Below, one piece after another: positions 15,819-24,144 of a stretch of DNA of 64,000 nucleotides. Source of the stretch: an uncultured Pelagibacteraceae bacterium (GTDB taxonomy: Bacteria > Pseudomonadota > Alphaproteobacteria > Pelagibacterales > Pelagibacteraceae); contig CACBWM010000001.1 of assembly GCA_902542975.1 (NCBI GenBank), positions 62,001 to 126,000 of the forward strand. The letters run 5' to 3'. Position 1 is the first letter of the stretch, and each line of letters begins with the position of its first letter. The position numbers and the translations under genes were made by a program. Below the pieces are notes generated by a model, which worked only from the letters and a program-made list of their open reading frames with translations, did not search any database and had not been told where the DNA came from.

Positions 15819-18041
15819 ATGAAAATAAATAATGTAGTTGTAATTGGTTCTGGAACAATGGGGAGCGGTATAGCTGCACATTTGTGTAATGCAAATGTAC
15901 CTGTCACTTTGTTGGATTTAACTACTGAAATTAGTCAAAAGGCTAAAGAGAGAATAGGAAAATCTAGACCTCCTTTGTTAATAGATAAATCAAAATTAGA
16001 TAATATACATGTAGGAAACATTGAGGAAAACTTTGATGTGGTTTCGAATGCAGATTGGATTGTAGAAGCTGTTGTAGAAAGAATAGATATAAAACATAAT
16101 ATTTACGAAAAAATATTTAAGCATAGAAAAAAAGAGTCCGTTGTTTCATCTAATACCTCATCTATTCCAATAAGTGTTCTTTCAGAAAAATTATCTGATC
16201 AAGACAAAAAGGATTTCTGCATAACTCACTTCTTTAATCCTGTAAGATACATGGATTTACTGGAAATAGTAAAAAGTAATGAAAGCGATTTAGATAAAGT
16301 TAAACTTTTAAAAAACTTTTGTGAAATAGACTTAGGCAAAGGTGCAATTATCTGTAATGACACTCCAGGATTTTTAGGTAATAGAATTGGAGTTTATGCA
16401 ATGCAAATTGCAATGACAGAAGCATTTAATATGAAACTTAGTGTTGAAGAGGCTGATGCTGTATTTGGCAGACCAATGGGCATACCTAAAACTGGAGTAT
16501 TTGGATTGTATGACCTAATAGGTATTGATTTAATGGCAGATGTATTAAAAAGTTTTATTAAAGAATTACCTGAAAGCGATCCATTTCAACGTGTAGCAAA
16601 AGAAATGCCACTTGTAAAAAAATTAATAGAAACTGGATATACCGGTAGAAAAGGAAAAGGTGGATTTTATAGAATGAATAAGGAGGGTGGTAAGAAAATT
16701 TTAGAGGCCATCAATCTTGAAACTGGGGAATATTCTCCCTCAAAAAAAATAGATATTAAATCTGAAAAAGTTGATTTAAAAAAATTAATTAATCGTGGAG
16801 ATAAATATGGAGATTATGCTTGGTCTGTAATTTCTAAAATAATAAAATATTCTTCTTCATTAGTTCCAGGTATTACAGATAAGTTTAATGACATCGATGA
16901 AGCAATGAGACTTGGCTTCAATTGGTCTAGAGGGCCTTTTGAAATGTTAAAAGAAATTGGAGTAAATAATTTTTTTCAAAAAATTGATAATTTTGAAGGA
17001 AATAAATTTTTAGAAAATTTATCAAAATCCAAAGATGAAAATTTTTATGGTGAGAGACAACAATATACTGAAATTGAAACTTTAGGAAAAATTAAACCAA
17101 GAGCCCTTAAACTTGATAAAAATAATTCTGCTGAAATTTACAGATTTCCTGAATTTAACATTGTCGAATTTACAACTAAAGCAAACGCTTTGAATTACGA
17201 TTCAATGGACTCTTTAAAAAACGCTACAGACAAACCATTGATAATTATTAATGAAAGTATGCAGTTTTCTGCTGGTGTTAATTTAACATATACTATGAAT
17301 TTTGCAGATAAAGGTGACTTTAAATCAATAGAAAAATTTGTCGGTTATTTTCAAGAAACATGCAAACATTTAAAATACTCAAAATTTCCAGTAGTTTCAG
17401 CACCATCAGGTCTTACCCTTGGAGGGGGTTTTGAAGTTTTAGTTCAAAGTAACTTTGTTGCTTCGCATACAAATATTGTTGTTGGATTAGTTGAAACATT
17501 GGTTGGTTTAGTTCCAGCCGGAGGAGGATGTAAAGAAATGTTATGGAGATGGTCTCAAACAGAAGAGGCAAAAAATGATCCAGATTTTGCGCCTTTAAAA
17601 GTTTTTGATATCATTGGTTATGCAAAAACTGCAACTTCTCCAGTCGAAGCTGAACCTCTAAAGTACTTAATCCCTGAAAATAAAAAAATAATGAGCAGAA
17701 ATAGTTTATTAAATGAAGCAAGAAAAATTTTGGATCAAAACAAAGAATTTACTCCTCCTAAAGAATGCACATTTAATTTATCTGGTAAATCTTTAAAAGA
17801 CAAAATGGTCGGCATGTTAGAAAAACTGTATAATGATAAAATTATATTAGATCATGGAATGATGGTTGGAACAGAGCTAGCAAATGTTTTAAGTGGTGGT
17901 GATACAACTATAGATAAAACTCTTACAGAAGATCAGTTGTTTAAATTAGAGTTGGATGCTTTCATGAAATTAATTGAGACAAGTAAAACTCAAGATAGAA
18001 TTAAACACACATTATCTACCGGAAAACCACTAGTTAACTAA
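15819..18041 (+). CDS. Bifunctional 3-hydroxyacyl-CoA dehydrogenase / enoyl-CoA hydratase (FadN-type domain order)
   Basis: A 740-residue beta-oxidation protein. The N-terminal NAD-binding fold ('VVVIGSGTMGSGIAAHLCNA', residues 6-25) and the dehydrogenase signature 'THFFNPVRYMDLLEIV' come first, followed by the dehydrogenase C-terminal domain. The crotonase domain lies at the C-terminal end, with an oxyanion-hole-like 'APSGLTLGGGFEVL' and 'GLVETLVGLVPAGGGCKEML' around residues 525-570. This order (dehydrogenase then hydratase) is that of FadN, opposite to E. coli FadB/FadJ. It would hydrate enoyl-CoA and oxidise 3-hydroxyacyl-CoA; a thiolase is at 2724 but not adjacent. It ends with a 12-bp overlap with the convergent cyclophilin gene. 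Confidence 0.9.
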   Translation: MKINNVVVIGSGTMGSGIAAHLCNANVPVTLLDLTTEISQKAKERIGKSRPPLLIDKSKLDNIHVGNIEENFDVVSNADWIVEAVVERIDIKHNIYEKIFKHRKKESVVSSNTSSIPISVLSEKLSDQDKKDFCITHFFNPVRYMDLLEIVKSNESDLDKVKLLKNFCEIDLGKGAIICNDTPGFLGNRIGVYAMQIAMTEAFNMKLSVEEADAVFGRPMGIPKTGVFGLYDLIGIDLMADVLKSFIKELPESDPFQRVAKEMPLVKKLIETGYTGRKGKGGFYRMNKEGGKKILEAINLETGEYSPSKKIDIKSEKVDLKKLINRGDKYGDYAWSVISKIIKYSSSLVPGITDKFNDIDEAMRLGFNWSRGPFEMLKEIGVNNFFQKIDNFEGNKFLENLSKSKDENFYGERQQYTEIETLGKIKPRALKLDKNNSAEIYRFPEFNIVEFTTKANALNYDSMDSLKNATDKPLIIINESMQFSAGVNLTYTMNFADKGDFKSIEKFVGYFQETCKHLKYSKFPVVSAPSGLTLGGGFEVLVQSNFVASHTNIVVGLVETLVGLVPAGGGCKEMLWRWSQTEEAKNDPDFAPLKVFDIIGYAKTATSPVEAEPLKYLIPENKKIMSRNSLLNEARKILDQNKEFTPPKECTFNLSGKSLKDKMVGMLEKLYNDKIILDHGMMVGTELANVLSGGDTTIDKTLTEDQLFKLELDAFMKLIETSKTQDRIKHTLSTGKPLVN

Positions 18042-18677
18042 TAACTTCAGACTTTTAATATAATCAGGTTTTAATACATAAGTTGATTTATTTCCTACTT
18101 TAATTTTTTTTAAAGAGTCTATCCCAGCAATCACCCTTCCAATTGGAGTATATTCACCTTGATATATTGGAATATCAATTAAAGTGATAAAAAATTCACT
18201 ATCTTCTGTATCGAACTTTTCTTTTCTAGCAAAAGCAACAGAACCAGCATTAAATAAAAAATTATCACTGAGCTCAGATTTAATTGTTCCTAAACCAGAC
18301 TTACCAGTTCCTACTCTAGAATAATTTATATTAGATATATTTCCATATTCAATATCTCCAGCTTGTATTAAAGTATTTTCTATTACTCGATAAAAAGCTG
18401 AACCATTATAGGAACCTTTATTTACTAACTTCTTAAATCGATTTACAGCTTTTGGTGAAATGTTTGAGTCTAACTCTATCAGAACTTTACCGCATTCAAC
18501 TTCCATAATTGCAATATTTTGTTTATCTTTAAATTTAAAGTTATTTAAATCAATTTTTTTTACAAAAAGACATTTATTATTTAATATATAAAATGAAGAT
18601 AAGGTTAAAATAATAAGTAGAATTAGAAAAATAAATAATATTTTTTCAGATAGCGATGGTTTTATTTTTTTTATCAT
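18030..18677 (-). CDS. Membrane-anchored peptidyl-prolyl cis-trans isomerase, cyclophilin type
   Basis: 215 residues. A membrane helix at about residues 12-32 with lysines before it suggests an anchor with the rest in the periplasm. The cyclophilin domain starts near residue 55: 'GKVLIELDSNISPKAVNRFKKLVNKGSYNGSAFYRVIENTLIQAGD' and 'FITLIDIPIYQGEYTPIGRVIAGIDSLKKI'. Compared with PpiA/PpiB the active-site region is diverged ('FYRVI' is kept, the Gln-Gly-Gly-Asp motif is reduced to 'IQAGD'), so activity may be weak. It follows the HExxH-type secreted protein gene with no gap. Its stop overlaps the convergent FadN-type gene. Confidence 0.82.
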   Translation of the reverse strand: MIKKIKPSLSEKILFIFLILLIILTLSSFYILNNKCLFVKKIDLNNFKFKDKQNIAIMEVECGKVLIELDSNISPKAVNRFKKLVNKGSYNGSAFYRVIENTLIQAGDIEYGNISNINYSRVGTGKSGLGTIKSELSDNFLFNAGSVAFARKEKFDTEDSEFFITLIDIPIYQGEYTPIGRVIAGIDSLKKIKVGNKSTYVLKPDYIKSLKLLVN

Positions 18678-19409
18678 TCAAAAAATAAACTTTTCATCTA
18701 TTTCTTTAAGACCATTAATTAAGAAATTTTTCTTCTTAGTTAAAATATTATCTTTTTTTATTAGTAAATCTATTTCTTTAAAGTTTGTTTTTAATAATGA
18801 ATAAATTTCAGCCATATCTTCTTCAGCTGTGCTCATTGAATATTCTGTTAAAAAGCCTTTTTTAATTTCCAAATCTAAACCTAATAAATCAGTGCATGTA
18901 GAACATGATGCGTAAGAAAAATCTTTATTATTAAGTTTGCTCCACTTATTTTTTTTAAAAAGCTCAGGAAAACTGTTATCAATCATGTGAAATATTTCAT
19001 GATGGATCATTCTTTCAAAATAATTTCGGTTAAATGTTAAGTCTAAAATTAAAGTCCTGAATTTATTATCTGGTATACCTCCTGTATTAATGCCTGAAAT
19101 TTCTAAGTTTTTGCAAAGAACTACAAATTTCAAATTTATTTTCCTTAAGAAATTTGAGTTATAATCTCTCAAATTATTTTGAATTGTATTAAACTCACGA
19201 TCCAAATCACTGTTATTTATGCCGTTACACTTAATATTATTTGTATCACCAATTACAAAACCTCTTTTAGATACCAAATATTTGATACCATTAACATCAT
19301 CAACTTTATGAACTTCTAAATTTGGGATTTTAATTAAATTATATATTGCATCTGCATTTACATAAGAAAAATTAAAAAATAATAGAAAAATTAATATAAT
19401 GTATCTCAT
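18678..19409 (-). CDS. Secreted putative zinc metalloprotein with HExxH motif
   Basis: 243 residues. A cleavable signal peptide is likely ('MRYIILIFLLFFNFSYVNADA', cut near residue 20). Around residue 135 the sequence 'FERMIHHEIFHMIDNSFPELF' contains His-Glu-x-x-His, the zinc-binding and catalytic motif of zincin metallopeptidases. A Cys-x2-Cys pair is found in 'ASCSTCTDLL', and a downstream 'TAEEDMAEIYSLL' stretch could supply the third ligand (Glu), as in gluzincins. I do not recognise a named family; related proteins are usually annotated 'putative zinc-binding metallopeptidase'. It shares an operon with the membrane cyclophilin and faces the 44-residue membrane-protein gene across a 52-bp divergent gap. 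Confidence 0.65.
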   Translation of the reverse strand: MRYIILIFLLFFNFSYVNADAIYNLIKIPNLEVHKVDDVNGIKYLVSKRGFVIGDTNNIKCNGINNSDLDREFNTIQNNLRDYNSNFLRKINLKFVVLCKNLEISGINTGGIPDNKFRTLILDLTFNRNYFERMIHHEIFHMIDNSFPELFKKNKWSKLNNKDFSYASCSTCTDLLGLDLEIKKGFLTEYSMSTAEEDMAEIYSLLKTNFKEIDLLIKKDNILTKKKNFLINGLKEIDEKFIF

Positions 19410-19461
19410 TTTAATAATTTGATGATATTAGATATAATATGAATGTGATAGGATTTATTTA

Positions 19462-19596
19462 ATGAAAAAAAGAAAAAGAAAAAAAAATATTAATAGAGAT
19501 CATGAGTCAGTGCCTAAGATGTTTGCAAAAAAATACATATATTTCTATTATCCCTTTTTCTGGATCATTCTAATAATATTCTTATTACTAAAATGA
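19462..19596 (+). CDS. Small single-helix membrane protein (44 residues)
   Basis: Begins with a strongly basic stretch (seven Lys/Arg in the first eight residues). A hydrophilic middle follows, then one aromatic and aliphatic helix ('YIYFYYPFFWIILIIFLLLK') that ends the protein. Positively charged residues before the helix suggest an N-in orientation. Its TGA overlaps the ATG of the ureohydrolase gene (ATGA, start at 19593), so it could be translationally coupled to it or act as a leader peptide. Small size makes it easy to miss and also leaves some doubt that it is translated. No function is recognised. Confidence 0.6.
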   Translation: MKKRKRKKNINRDHESVPKMFAKKYIYFYYPFFWIILIIFLLLK

Positions 19597-20546
19597 CAAA
19601 GTCTAAAAAACCTATTCAGCCTGTTAGTGGCACAGAAGTACCAAGATATGCGGGCCCTTCTACATTTGCAAGATTACCTGAGCTAAGAGATGTAGAAAGT
19701 TGTGATGTTGCTATTGTCGGAGTTCCATTTGATTCAGGAACAAGTTATAGACCAGGTGCAAGATTTGGCCCACAAAGTATTAGACAAGCATCTAGACATT
19801 TAAGGACTAATTATCATCCTAATTATGATGTAGAACCATTCAAAGTACAACAAGTTGCAGATGCAGGTGACATTACTTGCAATCCATTTAATATTGATGA
19901 AGCCATCAAACAAATTGAAGTAGGAGCAACCAATTTATTAAATAAAGTTGGAGGAATAATAAGCCTTGGAGGAGATCACACAATTGCTGTGCCTTTACTT
20001 AGAGCAGCCAATAAAAAGAATAAAGGACCTGTATCACTTGTTCATTTTGATGCCCATTTAGATACCTGGGATACCTACTTTGGAGCACCATATACGCATG
20101 GCACTCCATTTAGAAGAGCTCGTGAGGAAAATTTATTTTTAGATGATGCCTCTATGCATGTAGGTATAAGAGGTCCACTTTATAGCAGAGATGATATAAA
20201 AAATGATGAAAGCTTTGGATTTAAAATTATTCATTGTGATGAATTTCAAACAGAAGGAATTGATATAATCGTTGAAAGAATAAAAAATAGAGTAGGTGAT
20301 AATGCATTATATTTGTCTATTGATATTGATGTATTAGATCCAGCATTTGCACCAGGCACAGGAACACCTGAAATTGCAGGAATGACCACAAGAGAAATGG
20401 TAAACGTCCTCAGGGGTTTATCAGGCTTAAATTTGATTTCGGCAGATGTAGTTGAAGTTGCGCCTGCTTATGACCACGCAGAAGTTACCTCTCTAGCTGC
20501 AGCAACAATTGTTTATGAATTAACAAATTTATTTGCAAAATCATGA
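19593..20546 (+). CDS. Agmatinase / ureohydrolase family protein
   Basis: 317 residues of the arginase/agmatinase superfamily, which hydrolyses guanidino compounds to urea and an amine with a binuclear Mn centre. Metal ligands are visible in 'SLGGDHTI' (His), 'VHFDAHLDTWD' (Asp, His, Asp) and 'SIDIDVLDPAFAPGTGTPE' (two Asp). The fit is closer to agmatinase or guanidinobutyrase than to arginase. An aldehyde dehydrogenase gene follows 20 bp later. This fits a guanidino-acid or putrescine-type degradation, but the substrate is not proven. The start overlaps the stop of the 44-residue membrane protein gene. Confidence 0.9.
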   Translation: MTKSKKPIQPVSGTEVPRYAGPSTFARLPELRDVESCDVAIVGVPFDSGTSYRPGARFGPQSIRQASRHLRTNYHPNYDVEPFKVQQVADAGDITCNPFNIDEAIKQIEVGATNLLNKVGGIISLGGDHTIAVPLLRAANKKNKGPVSLVHFDAHLDTWDTYFGAPYTHGTPFRRAREENLFLDDASMHVGIRGPLYSRDDIKNDESFGFKIIHCDEFQTEGIDIIVERIKNRVGDNALYLSIDIDVLDPAFAPGTGTPEIAGMTTREMVNVLRGLSGLNLISADVVEVAPAYDHAEVTSLAAATIVYELTNLFAKS

Positions 20547-20566
20547 AGAAAGGATAATTTGCGCGC

Positions 20567-22000
20567 ATGATTGAAAAGAGAAATTTTTATATTAATGGTT
20601 CATGGGTTCCCCCAAAAAACCCAAAAGATATTGAGGTCATAAATCCAGCAACAGAAAAAAATTGTGCAGTAATTTCTTTAGGCAGTAAGGAGGATATCAA
20701 TGATGCAGTTTTAGCAGCTAAAGAAGCTTTTAAAACCTGGGGATTTACCTCTAAAGAAGAAAGATTGTCATTATTAGAAGTTTTTTATTCATTATATAAA
20801 AAAAGATGGAATGATATTACAGATGCAATTATTCAAGAGATGGGAGCGCCAAAAGACTTTGCGTCAAAACTACAAACAGGAACTGGTGCGAGTCATACAA
20901 AATCATTTATTCGTTATCTAAAAGAATTTGAATTCGAAAAACCTTTGGGAGATCATGCAAAAAATCAAAGAATAATATATGAGCCTAAAGGTGTGTGTGC
21001 ATTAATAACACCGTGGAACTGGCCAATAAATCAAGTTACTTTAAAAGTCATTCCTGCATTGGCCTCTGGTTGTACCATGATTTTAAAACCTTCAGAACTA
21101 GCACCTTTATCCGCGATGATTATAGCTGAGTTAATAGATGAAGCAAAATTTCCGAAAGGTGTTTTTAATTTAGTAAATGGAGATGGGGAAATAACTGGAG
21201 AGGCATTAACAAGTCATCCAGATGTAAATATGATCTCATTCACTGGCTCTACAAGAGCAGGGGCTTTAATTTCTCAAAATGCCGCAAAGGACTTTAAAAG
21301 AGTAAGTCTGGAACTAGGAGGAAAAGGTGCAAATATTATATTTGAAGATGCTGACGCTGAAGCAATAGAAAGAGGTGCATTTAGATGTTTTAGAAATTCG
21401 GGACAATCATGTAATGCCCCTACAAGAATGCTTGTTGAAAAATCAATTTATAATGAAGCGATAGAAAGACTAAGAAAATATGCAAATGAATTTAAAGTAG
21501 ATGATCCAAATAAAAATGGAGAGCATATTGGTCCTGTAATTTCTGAAACTCAATTCAATAAAATTCAAGGTTTAATTCAAAAAGGAATAGATGAAGGAGC
21601 AAAATTAGTTGCAGGTGGAGTTGGAAAGCCAAACGGATTAAATGATGGTTATTATGTAAAACCGACCGTTTTTGCAGATGTAAAAAATGAAATGGAAATT
21701 GCAAGAACAGAAATATTTGGTCCTGTTTTATCTGTTATTCCATTTGAAACTGAAGAAGAGGCAATTAAAATTGCAAATGATACTGATTATGGATTAACAA
21801 ACTATATTCAAACTCAAGATAAGGAAAAGGTACAAAGAGTTGCCAGAAAACTTAGATCTGGAATGGTTGATGTAAATGGTGCTGGTATTGCAGTTGATGC
21901 ACCTTTTGGAGGTTTCAAACATTCTGGAATTGGAAGGGAAGCAGGTAAAGAAGGATTGCTTGAATTTCTAGAAGTTAAATCTGTAGGTGGTTGGAATTAA
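20567..22000 (+). CDS. NAD(P)-dependent aldehyde dehydrogenase
   Basis: 477 residues of the ALDH superfamily. 'TPWNWPINQVTLKVIPALASGCTMILKPSE' binds cofactor and holds the catalytic-site Asn. 'SLELGGKGANIIFEDAD' gives the general-base Glu, and the catalytic Cys is in 'FRNSGQSCNAPTRML'. It oxidises an aldehyde to an acid in the cytosol. It is 20 bp downstream of the ureohydrolase, so an aminoaldehyde or semialdehyde from a guanidino/amine pathway is a reasonable substrate. It overlaps the convergent argE-like gene by 4 bp at the stop. Confidence 0.92.
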   Translation: MIEKRNFYINGSWVPPKNPKDIEVINPATEKNCAVISLGSKEDINDAVLAAKEAFKTWGFTSKEERLSLLEVFYSLYKKRWNDITDAIIQEMGAPKDFASKLQTGTGASHTKSFIRYLKEFEFEKPLGDHAKNQRIIYEPKGVCALITPWNWPINQVTLKVIPALASGCTMILKPSELAPLSAMIIAELIDEAKFPKGVFNLVNGDGEITGEALTSHPDVNMISFTGSTRAGALISQNAAKDFKRVSLELGGKGANIIFEDADAEAIERGAFRCFRNSGQSCNAPTRMLVEKSIYNEAIERLRKYANEFKVDDPNKNGEHIGPVISETQFNKIQGLIQKGIDEGAKLVAGGVGKPNGLNDGYYVKPTVFADVKNEMEIARTEIFGPVLSVIPFETEEEAIKIANDTDYGLTNYIQTQDKEKVQRVARKLRSGMVDVNGAGIAVDAPFGGFKHSGIGREAGKEGLLEFLEVKSVGGWN

Positions 22001-23184
22001 TTTATAGATTTATCTTTTACACCTTTTAAAAAGTCTAGGCATTTTTTTAATTCACTAAGTTCTATATATTCATCAATTTTATGAGCCTGTTCAATCGAAC
22101 CAGGTCCACAAACTACAGTGCTAATACCAACTTCTTGAAAGAGTCCAGCCTCTGTTCCAAACGAAACAGCTTCTCTTGAATTGTCACCAGTTATACTAGA
22201 AACAAATTCACAAGCTTCGGAATCGTTTAATCTATTAAATCCAACTACTTCGCCTATAATTTCTTTTTTAATATAAGCATCTGAAAAAACTTTTTTCATT
22301 TCTGGCAATAATTCATTATCAACATAATCGTCTATTATTTGATTTACAAAATCTCCATCTTCTCTGACCACTGGTCTAGTTTCCCATTCAACTTTACATT
22401 TATCAGCGATAACATTATGAGCTATACCACCTGAAACTCCACCAACTGATAATGTAGAATATGGTGGATTAAATATACAATCTTTAGGAGCTCTATCTTT
22501 TAGTTTTGATCTAATTTCTAGTAATTTATTTACGTACCTCGATGCATATTCAACTGCATTAACACCTTGGCCTGGTGTAGAACTATGACCAGCTAAACCT
22601 CCAAAGTGAACTGTATATTCATTCATACCTTTATGGGCATCAATGATTTTCATATTGGTTGGTTCACCAATAATGCAAATTCCATCTTTAATATCTCTTT
22701 TTTTTAATTCTTTTATTAATAATGGTGCGCCGATGCATGCGGTTTCTTCATCAAATGTAAATGAAAAGTGAATGTCTCTATCTAAATTATTTTCTTTAAA
22801 TACAGGAGCATATGCTAGAGCACATGCAATAAAACCTTTCATATCACAAGAACCTCTCCCAAATAATTTCTCATTTTTTATAGTTGCAACAAATGGATCA
22901 GTAGACCAGCCTTTTGAAACTGGAACTACATCTGTGTGACCTGAGAGAATAATGGGTTTTTTACCATTTCCATTTTTAGATTTTAAAGAAGCAAAAAGAT
23001 TAACTCGTTTTTTATCACCATCAAAAATTCTAAATGAAGTTGCTCCTAAATTTTTTAAAATATCATCACAATAATTAATGAGACTATTATTATCGTTTCC
23101 AGAAATAGTTTTGAAAGCAATCAAATCTGTCAATATTCGTATCGAATTTTTATAAATTTTATCAGGATTATTTTCTGTACTCAT
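21997..23184 (-). CDS. argE: Acetylornithine deacetylase (ArgE) / M20 family amidohydrolase
   Basis: 395-residue M20 metallo-amidohydrolase. Metal and catalytic residues lie in 'ILSGHTDVVPVSKGWSTDPF' (His, Asp), 'GRGSCDMKGFIACALAYAPV' (Asp), 'SFTFDEETACIGAPLLI' (Glu pair) and 'IIGEPTNMKIIDAHKG'. ArgE removes the acetyl group from N-acetylornithine in arginine biosynthesis. Succinyl-diaminopimelate desuccinylase (DapE) is related, but the 'GEPTNMKIIDAHKG' pattern suits ArgE better. It is divergent from csaA with only 25 bp between the start codons. Confidence 0.82.
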   Translation of the reverse strand: MSTENNPDKIYKNSIRILTDLIAFKTISGNDNNSLINYCDDILKNLGATSFRIFDGDKKRVNLFASLKSKNGNGKKPIILSGHTDVVPVSKGWSTDPFVATIKNEKLFGRGSCDMKGFIACALAYAPVFKENNLDRDIHFSFTFDEETACIGAPLLIKELKKRDIKDGICIIGEPTNMKIIDAHKGMNEYTVHFGGLAGHSSTPGQGVNAVEYASRYVNKLLEIRSKLKDRAPKDCIFNPPYSTLSVGGVSGGIAHNVIADKCKVEWETRPVVREDGDFVNQIIDDYVDNELLPEMKKVFSDAYIKKEIIGEVVGFNRLNDSEACEFVSSITGDNSREAVSFGTEAGLFQEVGISTVVCGPGSIEQAHKIDEYIELSELKKCLDFLKGVKDKSIN

Positions 23185-23209
23185 CTACAAATCATTATAT
23201 ATTAAATTT

Positions 23210-23551
23210 ATGAAAGAACAAATTACGTATGAAGACTTTGATAAAGTTGATATTAGATTGGGAACAATTATTTCTGTAAGAAAAAATGAAAAAGCAAGAA
23301 AACCTTCATTAGTTGTAGAAGTTGATTTTGGAGAAAAGATAGGGATAAAACAATCTTCAGCTCAAATTACTCATTATTACAATGAAGAGAATCTTAAAGG
23401 AAAACAAGTAATTGGTGTTTGTAATTTTGCAGAAAAAAATATTGCAGGAGTTGTATCACAAGTATTAATTCTCGGAGCTATAGATGCAGAAGGTAGAGTA
23501 ACTTTAGTTCATCCATCTCAAGAAGCAGAGAATGGATTACCAATTGCTTAA
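23210..23551 (+). CDS. csaA: CsaA-type tRNA-binding domain protein
   Basis: 113 residues forming a single OB-fold tRNA-binding domain: 'DFDKVDIRLGTIISVRKNEKARKPSLVVEVDFGE' and 'QIT...NLKGKQVIGVCNFAEKNIAGVVSQVLILGA' match CsaA, as does the C-terminal 'HPSQEAENGLPIA'. CsaA has been described as a secretion-related chaperone and as a tRNA-binding protein; the cellular role is not settled. It is first in a plus-strand string that runs to 30621 and is immediately followed (no gap) by the LysE-type gene. Confidence 0.9.
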   Translation: MKEQITYEDFDKVDIRLGTIISVRKNEKARKPSLVVEVDFGEKIGIKQSSAQITHYYNEENLKGKQVIGVCNFAEKNIAGVVSQVLILGAIDAEGRVTLVHPSQEAENGLPIA

Positions 23552-24142
23552 ATGCATCCAGAACTATTATCATTAAGTTTATTTTTTTTTGTTACCAGTT
23601 GCTCACCTGGCCCAAATAATATTGTTGCATCTCATTCAGGTTTTAATCATGGAGTAAAAAAAACCATACCTCTAATGTTGGGTGTTATATTTGGTTTTAC
23701 TTCAATGTTATCTTTAGTCAATTTTGGGCTCATTAACATTTTTAAATTATACCCAATAATTCAAAAAATTTTAGTTTTCACAGGGTCTGCATTTTTAGTT
23801 TATTTGGCTTACAGAATTTCATTTTCCAAATCTTCTAACCAAAAAGAAAAACTAGAACCTGTTAAATTTATAGAAACATTTCTTTTTCAATTCTTAAATC
23901 CTAAAGGAGTAATCGTTGCTATTATTGCAGTATCAACTTATATCGAATCTGGAGATAACTTTTTTACTTATTCTTTCTGGCTCCTAACTTCTGCCTTTTT
24001 CTTTGCTATATTTAGTATCTTATTTTGGACTTTAATTGGTAAATTTATGAGAAAATTCGCGACAAATGAGAAATTTATTAAATGGTTCAATTATGTTATG
24101 TCAGCGCTTTTATTAGGCTGCATAGCTACATTTTATTATTAA
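23552..24142 (+). CDS. LysE/RhtB family amino-acid exporter
   Basis: 196 residues with about six membrane helices. The family N-terminus 'TSCSPGPNNIVASHSGFNHGVKKTIPLMLGVIFGF' and 'FQFLNPKGVIVAIIAVSTYI' in the middle are typical of LysE/RhtB exporters, which push amino acids or their derivatives out of the cell. The substrate cannot be read. The start directly abuts the csaA stop and the aconitase gene starts 2 bp after the stop, so it is probably co-transcribed. Confidence 0.88.
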   Translation: MHPELLSLSLFFFVTSCSPGPNNIVASHSGFNHGVKKTIPLMLGVIFGFTSMLSLVNFGLINIFKLYPIIQKILVFTGSAFLVYLAYRISFSKSSNQKEKLEPVKFIETFLFQFLNPKGVIVAIIAVSTYIESGDNFFTYSFWLLTSAFFFAIFSILFWTLIGKFMRKFATNEKFIKWFNYVMSALLLGCIATFYY

Positions 24143-24144
24143 AT

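Noticed and set aside
24082-24144. Longer start of the aconitase frame at 24082
   Set aside because: It would overlap the LysE-type gene by 61 bp in another frame and adds a peptide unlike aconitase N-termini. The ATG at 24145 fits the spacing and the family.
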